Assembly: GCA_040414485.1 (NCBI GenBank)
Contig: JBEDUK010000010.1
Location: 54,798 to 118,797, forward strand
DNA from: JBEDUK01 sp040414485
GTDB taxonomy: Bacteria > Actinomycetota > UBA4738
Reading direction: 5' to 3'
DNA length: 64,000 bases
The first letter of the stretch is position 1. Every line of letters starts with the position of its first letter. The position numbers and the translations under genes are program-made. The notes beneath the pieces were generated by a model. That model did no database searches. It had not been told where the DNA came from and saw only the letters and a list, made by a program, of their open reading frames with translations. Below are positions 1 through 8,310 of the stretch, piece by piece.

Positions 1-2350
1 CCGCGCCGGAGCGACGACCGTCCTTCTGGAGGAGCGGGGCGAGATCGGCGGCGCGCTGCTGTATTCGACCGAGTGGGCGGCCGATCCGTTCGCCACAGCC
101 GGCGCCGGCGGGGCGGCATCGGAGAGCCTTCCCGGACCCGCGCTGGCCACGCGCCTCTCGGCGTCCGCGGACGTTGCCGGCGTCCGAATCCTGGGCGGGA
201 CGCCGGCGTTCGGCGTGTTCGACGGTCCGCTGATCGCCGCGGCTTCGGAGAACGCGCTCTACCGGATCCGCCCGGCCCGCACGATCTTCGCCACGGGCGC
301 CGTCGAACAACCGGCGGTCTTTCCGGACAACGACCTGCCCGGCGTGATCCTCGGCGGCGCGGCCGACCGCCTCCTCAACCGCTTCGGCATCCTCCCGGGA
401 AGGCGGGTCGTGGTGCTGGCATCGGGCCCTGCGGCCTATCGGACGGCGTCCTCGCTCGCGGCCGCCGGCGCGCAGGTCACCGTGGTCGATCCCGACCCGG
501 GTGCCGCGGCATCGAAGGTCGCCGGCGTGACGGTGAAGGCCGGCAGCACCATCCGCCGCGCGATCGGCAGGCGCCACGTCACCGCCGTCGAGGTCGGCCA
601 CCCGGACGAGTCCGGTTCGAAGCTCGACTGCGACCTCGTGGTCGTCGCGGGCCACGCGTCGCCCACCACCAACCTGCTGGCGCAGGCCGGGGCGACGATC
701 GAATGGGACCAGGACGCCGGCGCGTTCCTCGCAACCGGCCTCCCCGCCGGCGTCTTCGCGGCCGGCGAGGTCACCTGCGTCCGCGACCTGGAATCGGCGA
801 TCGTGCAGGGACGGCTTGCCGGCCTCGAGGCCGCGCGTTCGCTCGGTCTGGGAGATGCACGGACCGAGGCGGCCGTCGCAGCCCTTCGCGCACAGGCTCC
901 GTCGGGACCCCAGGAGGCGACGCTTCCGCCGGCGCGCATCCCGGCGGACGGCAAGCAGTTCGCCTGCGTCTGCATGGACGTGACCTACAAGGAGCTGCGC
1001 TTCGCCGTGAAGGAGGGGTTCGATTCGATCGAGCTCCTGAAGCGCTACACCACGCTGTCGATGGGGCCGTGTCAGGGCAAGTCGTGCCTGTCGGCGTCGA
1101 TCCGTCTGTGCGCGCTGGCAACCCACCGAAGCATCGAGGAGACCGGTGCGCCGACGGCGCGTCCGCCGTGGGTGGGCGTCCCCATGTCCGTCCTCGCCGG
1201 CGAGGAGCTCGTTCCCCGCCGGGAGAGCGCCATGCAGGACCTTCACGCCGACCTCGGGGCCACGTTCATGTGGGCGGGCGACTGGCGCCGCCCCCATCAC
1301 TACATCGAGCCGGCGGCCGAGGCCCGCACCGTGCACCAATCGGTCGGCGTGATCGACGTCAGCACGCTCGGAAAGGTGCGGGTGAAGGGTCCGGACGCGG
1401 CGGCGTTCCTGGAGCGTCTCTATCCGAACATGTACGCCGACCTTGCGGTGGGGCGCGTCCGCTACGGAGTCATGTTGAACGACTCGGGCGTCATCCTGGA
1501 CGACGGCACGATCGTCAGGCTGGCTGACGATGAGTACTTCGTCACGACGACCACGGGCAACGCGGCGTCGATGATCCGGTGGATGGAGTGGTGGCTGGCC
1601 GTGTGGCAGATGGACGTGCTCATGGCGAACGTCAGCTCCCAGTTCGCGGCGATCAACGTCACCGGTCCGCGGTCGCGCGAGGTCATGTCGCGGCTGACCG
1701 AGCTGGATGTCTCGGCGGAGGGCATGCCGTACCTTCGGGCCGCGCAGGCCGAGGTCGCCGGCGTGCCCGCGCTGATCCTCCGGATCGGGTTCACCGGCGA
1801 GCTCGGGTTCGAGCTCCACGTGCCGGCGGCGTACGGGCAGTACCTCTGGCAGGAGATCCTCGGCGCCGGCCAGGCCGCGGGGATCCCGGTGCAGCCGTTC
1901 GGCCTGGAGGCGCAGCGGATCCTTCGGCTCGAGAAGCAGCACATCCTCGTGGGGCAGGACACCGACGCGCTGTCGGACCCCTACGGCGTGGGCATGCCGT
2001 GGATCGTGAAGATGGCGAAGCCGGACTTCCTCGGACGGCGGGCCCTGGCCGAGATGGCCAACGGGGACGCGGCGCCGTCGCCCGCCGACCGCCTGGTCGG
2101 GTGGGCGGCGCCGGGAACCGTCGTGCCGCCGGAGGGCGCCGGGATCGTGCAGGGAGGCACCTGGGTCGGGCGGGTCACCTCGGCTCGCCGCAGCGACGCC
2201 GTCGGGAGCGTGATCGGGATGGGCTGGGTGCCGGCGTCGCTCGCCGAGGAGAACCGGGAGATCTCGATCCATTTCGGCGGGCAGACGCTCGCCGCGAACG
2301 TTCGCCTGAAGCCCTTCTACGACCCCGAGGGCGCGAGGCTCCGGTCATGA
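1..2350 (+). CDS. soxA: Sarcosine oxidase-type alpha subunit (SoxA-like), 5' end cut by window
   Basis: Large FAD/NAD-binding and folate-binding subunit of a heterotetrameric sarcosine (or related N-methyl amine) oxidase/dehydrogenase. The frame is open from base 2 and starts inside a Rossmann fold (VLLEER-GEIGG), so the N-terminus lies upstream. Order: dinucleotide-binding domain (to about base 880), a small A3/BFD-like domain (about 940-1110), then a GcvT-like aminomethyltransferase domain (about 1235-2350) expected to bind tetrahydrofolate and capture the oxidised methyl group as 5,10-methylene-THF. The A3 domain carries four Cys (CVC at 965-973, CQGKSC at 1070-1087), which resembles a [2Fe-2S] site; from memory of the family, canonical SoxA lacks these. 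The stop overlaps the soxG start (ATGA), so the genes are translationally coupled. The exact substrate (sarcosine, dimethylglycine or another) cannot be read from sequence. No soxD is visible here; it may lie upstream. Confidence 0.85.
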   Translation, partial: RAGATTVLLEERGEIGGALLYSTEWAADPFATAGAGGAASESLPGPALATRLSASADVAGVRILGGTPAFGVFDGPLIAAASENALYRIRPARTIFATGAVEQPAVFPDNDLPGVILGGAADRLLNRFGILPGRRVVVLASGPAAYRTASSLAAAGAQVTVVDPDPGAAASKVAGVTVKAGSTIRRAIGRRHVTAVEVGHPDESGSKLDCDLVVVAGHASPTTNLLAQAGATIEWDQDAGAFLATGLPAGVFAAGEVTCVRDLESAIVQGRLAGLEAARSLGLGDARTEAAVAALRAQAPSGPQEATLPPARIPADGKQFACVCMDVTYKELRFAVKEGFDSIELLKRYTTLSMGPCQGKSCLSASIRLCALATHRSIEETGAPTARPPWVGVPMSVLAGEELVPRRESAMQDLHADLGATFMWAGDWRRPHHYIEPAAEARTVHQSVGVIDVSTLGKVRVKGPDAAAFLERLYPNMYADLAVGRVRYGVMLNDSGVILDDGTIVRLADDEYFVTTTTGNAASMIRWMEWWLAVWQMDVLMANVSSQFAAINVTGPRSREVMSRLTELDVSAEGMPYLRAAQAEVAGVPALILRIGFTGELGFELHVPAAYGQYLWQEILGAGQAAGIPVQPFGLEAQRILRLEKQHILVGQDTDALSDPYGVGMPWIVKMAKPDFLGRRALAEMANGDAAPSPADRLVGWAAPGTVVPPEGAGIVQGGTWVGRVTSARRSDAVGSVIGMGWVPASLAEENREISIHFGGQTLAANVRLKPFYDPEGARLRS

Positions 2351-3063
2351 GCGACGCCGCCGCAGTGGCGACCTTCGAGCCGGTCATGCGTTCGCCGCTG
2401 CACCGTGCGCACGAGCGGCTCGGGGCCACGTTCGGGCGGGACGGCGAGTGGGAGTACCCGGCGGCCTACGCGGGCGAAACCGGCGAGGCCGGCCTCCGGG
2501 CCGTCGCCGAGGGGGTCGGCGTGGCCGACGTCACCGCCCGGGGAAAGGTGGATCTCCGCGGCGCGATCGGCGACCTGTTCGCGCGGATCGCCAGGACCAG
2601 CGAGGGGTGGGAGCCGGGGACCATCGTCCCCATCGAACCGGCGCCGTCCGAGGAGCATCCGGGACTGATCGCCCCGATCTCCGACCGCTGGGCGATCCTG
2701 TTCTGCCCGCCGGCATCGCTCGACACACGGATGGAGGAACTGGACCGGCCGGCCGGCGGCGCCTCGGCCATGGTCACCGAGATCTCGTCGCAGTACGTGG
2801 GCGTCGCCCTGACCGGACCGAGGACGTTCGATCTGCTGGAGCGCCTCACCGCATTCGACCTGCGCGAACTGGAGCCTGACGCGTGCGTCGCCACGAGAGC
2901 GCTGGAACTGACCGCGATCATGCTGCGGCGCGGGCCGGTCGTCGAACTGTGGGTCAGCGCGTCCTCGGCGCGGTACGCGTGGGAGACGGTTCTGCACGCG
3001 GGGGCGCGCCTGGGCGCGGCGCCGGTCGGCCGGGACGCGCTGTCGACGCTGGGGTGGTGGTGA
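2347..3063 (+). CDS. soxG: Sarcosine oxidase gamma subunit-like (SoxG)
   Basis: A 238-residue protein placed between SoxA and SoxB, resembling the small gamma subunit of heterotetrameric sarcosine oxidase, itself a degenerate GcvT-fold protein. The start ATG at 2347 overlaps the soxA stop by four bases, which decides it over longer in-frame extensions. Visible landmarks are the N-terminal RSPLHRAHERLGA segment, which echoes the GcvT/SoxA entry motif, and a central EISSQYVGVALTGPR segment, which parallels the NVSSQFAAINVTGPR segment in the SoxA GcvT domain. It has no catalytic motif of its own and probably helps close the folate/channel side of the complex. Family assignment rests on context plus these GcvT-like motifs, so it is less secure than for soxA and soxB. 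Confidence 0.72.
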   Translation: MSDAAAVATFEPVMRSPLHRAHERLGATFGRDGEWEYPAAYAGETGEAGLRAVAEGVGVADVTARGKVDLRGAIGDLFARIARTSEGWEPGTIVPIEPAPSEEHPGLIAPISDRWAILFCPPASLDTRMEELDRPAGGASAMVTEISSQYVGVALTGPRTFDLLERLTAFDLRELEPDACVATRALELTAIMLRRGPVVELWVSASSARYAWETVLHAGARLGAAPVGRDALSTLGWW

Positions 3064-3068
3064 GCGGG

Positions 3069-4292
3069 ATGCCCGCACCGATCGGACCCCGCTACTTCAA
3101 GCCCTGGAAGATGTGGCGCCGGCACGACCTGAAGCCGTCGTACGACTGCGTGATCGTGGGCGGCGGCGTCCACGGCCTGGGCATCGCCTACGAGATGGCG
3201 AAGCGCGGCTTCAAGAACGTCGCGGTCCTGGACCAGTCGTACATCGGCGCGGGCGGCAGCGGGCGGAACACCACGATCATCCGCGCGAACTACCGGACAC
3301 CCGAGGGCGTTGCGTTCTACCGCGAGTCGCTTCGGCTCTACAAGCACCTGGGTCAGGAGCTCGACTACAACCTGCTGCTGTCCGAACAGGGCCACCTGAC
3401 CCTCGCTCACAACGAACGCGGCGTCATCACGATGCACGAGCGCGCGGAGGTCAACAAGACGCTCGGCGTGGACAGCCGCGTGATCTACGCGGAGGAGATC
3501 CGCGGGCTCTGCTCGTGGCTGGACCTCTCGGACAAGCCGCCGTTCCCGATCATGGCGGCGCTGTTCCACCCGCCGGGCGCGGTGCTCCGCCATGACGCCG
3601 TCGTGTGGGCGTACGCGCGGGCGGCCGACCGGCTCGGCGTGGAGATCCATCCGTACACCCAGGTGACGGGCATTCACGTCGACGGCGGCAAGGTCACCGG
3701 CGTCCGCACCCCGCAGGGCGACATCGCCACCCCGATGGTGATCGGCGCGGTGGCCGGCTGGTCGAGCGAACTGGCCAGGATGGCGGGGGTCGAACTGCCG
3801 ATCACCACGCATGTGCTGCAGGCGTTCGTCACCGAACCCCTGAAGCCGTTCCTGCACACGATCATCGTGTCGGGAACCCTGCACGTGTACATCTCGCAGA
3901 CCGACCGGGGCGAGGTGCTGATCGGCTCCGAGATCGAGCCGTACACGACCTACAACCAGGGCTCGACGCTCACCTTCCTGGAGGCGACCACCGCGCATTC
4001 GCTCGACCTCATCCCGGCGCTGGGCCGCGTGAAGGTGATGCGGTCGTGGGGCGGCCTGTGCGACATGACGCCGGACTACTCACCGATCATGGGAGTCACA
4101 TCCGTCGAAGGGTTCCTGCTCGACTGCGGCTGGGGCACGTACGGCTTCAAGGCAGCCCCGATCAGCGCGGTGACCATGGCCGAACTGGCCGTGACTGGGA
4201 AGGTCCCCGACCTGATCGCGCCGTTCGAACTGGAGCGCTTCTGGCGCCGGCAGCCGGTGAGCGAGATCGCCGCCGCCGCCGTCTCGCACTGA
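3069..4292 (+). CDS. soxB: Sarcosine oxidase beta subunit (SoxB-like FAD-dependent amine oxidase)
   Basis: Flavin-containing catalytic subunit (407 residues) of the DAO superfamily that oxidises the N-methyl amine. The GxGxxG-type FAD motif (VIVGGGVHGLGIAYEMAKRG) sits near residues 24-43, and an SGRNTT segment follows, a hallmark of SoxB. The C-terminal GWGTYGFKAAPISA resembles the second flavin-contact motif of SoxB (GTGGFKATPGSG type). ATG 3069 is chosen; a GTG at 3060 overlapping the soxG stop is an alternative that adds three residues. Last gene of the A-G-B group, which differs from the textbook soxBDAG order. The 165-base gap to the FDH genes holds no recognisable motif. Confidence 0.88.
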   Translation: MPAPIGPRYFKPWKMWRRHDLKPSYDCVIVGGGVHGLGIAYEMAKRGFKNVAVLDQSYIGAGGSGRNTTIIRANYRTPEGVAFYRESLRLYKHLGQELDYNLLLSEQGHLTLAHNERGVITMHERAEVNKTLGVDSRVIYAEEIRGLCSWLDLSDKPPFPIMAALFHPPGAVLRHDAVVWAYARAADRLGVEIHPYTQVTGIHVDGGKVTGVRTPQGDIATPMVIGAVAGWSSELARMAGVELPITTHVLQAFVTEPLKPFLHTIIVSGTLHVYISQTDRGEVLIGSEIEPYTTYNQGSTLTFLEATTAHSLDLIPALGRVKVMRSWGGLCDMTPDYSPIMGVTSVEGFLLDCGWGTYGFKAAPISAVTMAELAVTGKVPDLIAPFELERFWRRQPVSEIAAAAVSH

Positions 4293-4457
4293 CGTCGTCA
4301 GGTTCGGCCCGTCACCGGATCGCGACGCAAGCGGCTCCTTCCCTGATCGCATGCCGTCGAATCGAGCGCGGCGTGGGCGCCGAGCCGGCGAGGACCGCGG
4401 TCCGTGCCTCCTCGTGGATAGACTGCGAGTGCGCCACCTGTGAGGGGAGGTGAGTCC

Positions 4458-6413
4458 ATGGCGAAGCAGCCGTTGGTTCGATTGACCCATCCCTGGGTCC
4501 GCGACACGAAGGGGTCCGAACTGCGCCCCGCGACGTGGGACCAGGCGCTCGACCGCGCAGCGGCCGGATTGAGCGCGGCCACCGAGCGGAACGGAGGCGA
4601 CGGGGTCGGGATCTTCTCCTGCTCCAAGGCCACCAACGAGATGAACTTCGTCGCGCAGAAGTTCGCGCGTCAGGTGCTGGGTTCGAACAACATCGACAGC
4701 TGCAACCGCACCTGACACGCTCCCTCGGTGGTCGGTCTGGCCACCGCGTTCGGAGCCGGAGGCGGCACCAGTTCATACGAGGAGGTCGAGAACACCGACC
4801 TCATCATCCTGTGGGGGTCGAACGCGCGCGAGGCGCATCCGATCTTCTTCCACCATGTCCTGAAGGGGATCCGGAACGGCGCGCGGCTGTTCGTGGTGGA
4901 TCCGCGACGCACCGTCAGCGCCGAATGGGCCGACCTGTGGCTGGGCATCGACGTCGGGACCGACATCGCGCTGTCGAACGCGATCGCCCGCGAGATAATC
5001 GTCAATCAGCTTTACCATCAGCCGTTCGTCGAGCTCGCCACGACCGGGTTCGACGAATACCGCGACTCGGTCATGGACTGGACGCTCGAGCGCGGCGCAC
5101 AGGAGACCGGCGTGCCGGCGGACGTGATCCGGGAGGTCGCCCACGCCTACGCGAAGGCCGACCGCGCCATGATCTGCTGGACGCTCGGGATCACCGAGCA
5201 CCACAACGCGGTCGACAACGTCCTGGCGCTGATCAACCTGGGACTGCTGACCGGACACGTCGGCACCTACGGCAGCGGGCTCAATCCGCTGCGCGGTCAG
5301 AACAACGTCCAGGGCGGCGGCGACATGGGCGCCATCCCGAACAAGCTCCCGGGGTTCCAGGACATCGAAACCGACGCCGACGCCCGCGCGCGGTTCGAGG
5401 AAGCCTGGGGAACGCCGATCGTTCCGAAGTCCGGCTGGCACCTGAGCCAGATGTTCGAGGCCATGGACCGCGGCGACCTCACAGCGCTGTACGTGATCGG
5501 CGAGAATCCGGCCACGTCAGAGGCGGATGCGCAGCACGCGCGGCACCTGCTGGAGACCCGAGACACGCTGATCGTCCAGGACATCTTCATGACGCAGACG
5601 GCGCAACTGGCCGACGTGGTGCTGCCGGCGGCGAACAGCTCGTTCGAATCCGACGGCACGGTGACGAACAGCGAGCGCCGCACCCAACGCGTGCGCAAGG
5701 CGCTCGATCCGCCGGGCGAGGCGCGGGACGACATCTGGATCCTCGCCCAGCTCGCGAAGCGGCTGGGCTTCGACTGGGGCGACCCCACCGCCGAAGAGGC
5801 CTGGGACGAATGCCGTTCGCTCTCCCCCATGCACCGCGGCATGTCGTGGGCGCGCCTGGAGGAGTTGGGCGGAATCCAGTGGCCCTGCCCCGACGAGTCG
5901 CACCCGGGAACGCAGTTCCTCCACGCCCGGCTGTGGGCGGAGGATCCGGCCGAACAGGGCCCGAAGGCGCCGCTCAGCGTCGTGATCCACGATCCGCCCG
6001 TCGACCTGTTGAGCGAGGAGTTTCCAATCCGCCTCACGACGGGCCGACGGCTGGATTCGTACAACACGGGCGTGCAGAGCGGCATGTACTCCTCGCCGCT
6101 GCGGCGCGACGAGGCGATCGAGGTGTCGCCCGAGGACGCGGCGCGCCTCGGTCTGAGCGAAGGCGAATGCGTGCTGGTGTCGTCGCGCCGGGCGGCGGTC
6201 GAGGCGCCGGTCCACGTCGCGGAGACCCTCCGGCCCGGACTGGCGTTCATGACGCTGCACTTTCCGGACCAGGTGGACACGAACGCGCTGACGATCGACG
6301 CCACCGACCCGAAGTCCGGCACGGCGGAGTTCAAGGCGACGGCGGTGCGGATCGACAAGCTGCCGTCGAAGGACGCAGAGCTGATCTCACAGGGCGAGGG
6401 ATCGCACCGCTGA
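4458..6413 (+). CDS. fdhA: Formate dehydrogenase catalytic subunit, selenocysteine-containing, lacking the N-terminal Fe-S domain
   Basis: Molybdenum/tungsten bis-MGD enzyme oxidising formate to CO2. The in-frame TGA at 4713-4715 is read as selenocysteine (Sec86): the flanking residues are SCNRT-U-HAPSVVGL, matching the active-site Sec-His pair of FdhF/FdhA, and a SECIS hairpin follows at the expected distance. The NPLRGQNNVQGG motif supplies the conserved active-site Arg (Arg279). The C-terminal MopB domain begins near residue 535 (FPIRLTTGRRLDSYNTG). The start is ATG 4458, preceded by GGGGAGGTGAG; a GTG at 4440 is in frame but has no separate ribosome site. At 651 residues it starts exactly where the Mop Fe4S domain should end. 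That Fe4S domain is encoded at the 3' end of the gene at 8307-9296, so this looks like a split alpha subunit, not a pseudogene. First gene of a three-gene operon. Confidence 0.93.
4726..4746 (+). promoter_or_regulatory. Bacterial SECIS hairpin for Sec insertion
   Basis: An 8-bp perfect stem (CGGTGGTC with GGCCACCG, counting one G-U pair in RNA) closes a GGTCT loop at 4734-4738. From the UGA to the loop there are 18 bases, the same spacing as I recall for E. coli fdhF, whose apical loop is also GGUCU. This is the SelB recognition element located in the coding region right after the UGA codon at 4713-4715. It decides that the TGA is recoded and predicts that SelB, SelA, SelD and tRNA-Sec are encoded elsewhere in this genome. 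Confidence 0.92.
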
Positions 6414-6423
6414 TGGAGGCGAC

Positions 6424-8310
6424 GTGGACCTCCATCTGACGGATGCGACCGCGACCGACGAGGAGCGGGCCGCGGTCGACGCCGTGCTCGGGCCGCCCGC
6501 CACCGGCTGGGTGGGGGGCGACCGCCTGCACGGCGACACGCACCGCGTCGCGCGTGGCGGCAGGGCCGCCCGCGACCAGCGGCACCTCCTGCTGCCCGTG
6601 CTGCACTCGGTGCAGGGCCGCGTGGGCTGGGTCAGCCCGGGCGCGCTGAACTACGTCTCGCAGCGGTTGAGCGTGCCTCCCGCGGAGGCCTATGGCGTCG
6701 CGTCGTTTTACGCGATGTTCTCGACCAAGCCCCGAGCACGGGCGGTTCTGCACGCGTGCGACGACATCGCCTGCCGGATCAACGGGGCCGAGCAGGTCAT
6801 CGCACGGCTCCGCGACGCGTTCGGTCCGGAAGGCGAGCCGGACGCGACGGGCAACCGGACCTGGCTGCGGAGCCCCTGCCTCGGCGTGTGCGAGGCCGCC
6901 CCGGCCGTCCTGTTGCAGCAAGCCTCCGATCGACCGTTCGAACTGACCATCGCGCCGGCGTCGAACGGCAACCTCGAGCCGTTCGTGTCGACCGGACCGG
7001 GCACATGGACGGGGGTCGGCTCGGACGCTTCGGCCGCGCCGCAGACGCAGGACGCGACCGCCCGAGTGTCGCTTCGACTGCTCCGGCGGATCGGGCTCGT
7101 CGATCCGACGTCGCTGGACTCGTACCGGGCTCACGGCGGGTACGAAGCGCTTCGCGAGGCGGTCCGGCTCGGCCCAGGCGGCGTGATCCGCGAGGTCAAG
7201 GACGCGAAGCTGCTCGGCCGGGGCGGCGCCGCGTTTCCCACCGGGGTGAAGTGGGAGGCCGTCGCCCAGCAACCGGTCAGGCCGCATTACCTCGTCTGCA
7301 ACGCCGACGAATCGGAGCCCGGTACGTTCAAGGACCGTGTCGTGATGGAGAACGATCCGTTCGCCCTGATCGAGGCGATGACCATCGCCGGCTACGCGAC
7401 CGGCTCGGAGCACGGATACATCTACATCCGCGGCGAGTACCCGCAGGCGCACGCGTTCCTGGCCTCCGCGATCGAGCAGGCCCGCCGGCACGGGTTCCTG
7501 GGCGACGACGTGATGGGCCAGGGATTCGCATTCGACATCGAACTGCGGCGCGGCGCCGGCGCCTACATCTGCGGCGAGGAGACGGCGCTGTTCAACTCGA
7601 TCGAGGGCAAGCGAGGCGAGCCCAGGAACAAGCCGCCGTTCCCGGTCACGCATGGCCTGTTCGGCAAACCGACCGGGATCAACAACGTGGAAACGCTGAT
7701 CAACGTGCTCGAGATCATGCGGATCGGCGGCCCCGCATATGCGGCCATCGGCACCCCGGACTCGACCGGGCCCCGGCTCTTCTGTCTGTCCGGCTGCGTC
7801 GCACGCCCGGGGCTGTACGAGGTGGAATTCGGTGCGACCCTGGGCGACGTGCTGTCGCTGGCGGGCGGGATCCGGGACGGCAAGCGGCTGCAGGCGATCC
7901 TGTTGGGCGGCGCCGCCGGCGCCTTCGTCGGCCCGGACGCGATGGACCTCCCGCTCACGTTCGAGGCGACGCGCGCGGCGGGCGTCACGCTCGGGTCGGG
8001 CGTCGTCATGGCGTTCGACGAAACGGTCAACCTGCCTGACATTCTCGTCCGAGTCGCGCAGTTCTTCCGGGACGAATCGTGCGGCCAGTGCGTCCCGTGC
8101 CGGGTGGGAACGGTTCGCCAGGAGGAGCTCCTGGCCAGACTGGCGGCCGGCGCGCCCCGTGGCTCGCGCGACGACGAGATCGCCCTTCTGAACGACATCG
8201 CCCAGGCCATGCGGGACGCGTCCATCTGCGGGCTCGGGCAGACCGCCTCCGGCGCGATCCAATCGGCGATCCGGGCGTTCGATCTCTTCGCCGTGGAGGC
8301 AGGGTCATGA
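6424..8310 (+). CDS. fdhB: NAD-dependent formate dehydrogenase beta subunit, NuoE-NuoF fusion
   Basis: Diaphorase subunit passing electrons from formate to NAD+. Residues about 55-170 form a NuoE-like thioredoxin-fold [2Fe-2S] domain with ligands Cys112, Cys117, Cys152 and Cys156. Residues about 215-620 are NuoF-like: the FMN/NADH motif GRGGAAFPTGVKW, GAGAYICGEETALFNSIEG, and a [4Fe-4S] site at Cys553, Cys556, Cys559 and Cys602. The family usually encodes these as two proteins (FdsG/FdsB); here they are fused with a linker of about 40 residues. The start is GTG 6424 with GGAGG at 6415-6419. It follows fdhA by 10 bases, and its stop overlaps the next start (ATGA). Confidence 0.92.
   Translation: MDLHLTDATATDEERAAVDAVLGPPATGWVGGDRLHGDTHRVARGGRAARDQRHLLLPVLHSVQGRVGWVSPGALNYVSQRLSVPPAEAYGVASFYAMFSTKPRARAVLHACDDIACRINGAEQVIARLRDAFGPEGEPDATGNRTWLRSPCLGVCEAAPAVLLQQASDRPFELTIAPASNGNLEPFVSTGPGTWTGVGSDASAAPQTQDATARVSLRLLRRIGLVDPTSLDSYRAHGGYEALREAVRLGPGGVIREVKDAKLLGRGGAAFPTGVKWEAVAQQPVRPHYLVCNADESEPGTFKDRVVMENDPFALIEAMTIAGYATGSEHGYIYIRGEYPQAHAFLASAIEQARRHGFLGDDVMGQGFAFDIELRRGAGAYICGEETALFNSIEGKRGEPRNKPPFPVTHGLFGKPTGINNVETLINVLEIMRIGGPAYAAIGTPDSTGPRLFCLSGCVARPGLYEVEFGATLGDVLSLAGGIRDGKRLQAILLGGAAGAFVGPDAMDLPLTFEATRAAGVTLGSGVVMAFDETVNLPDILVRVAQFFRDESCGQCVPCRVGTVRQEELLARLAAGAPRGSRDDEIALLNDIAQAMRDASICGLGQTASGAIQSAIRAFDLFAVEAGS

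Noticed and set aside
73..1527. A 484-residue open frame overlapping soxA
   Set aside because: Arg/Gly/Pro-rich shadow frame typical of GC-rich DNA; the soxA frame carries the domain motifs.
4713..4715. In-frame stop splitting the FDH gene, as if a pseudogene
   Set aside because: It sits exactly at the conserved Sec position, the reading frame continues with family residues, and a SECIS hairpin is present.
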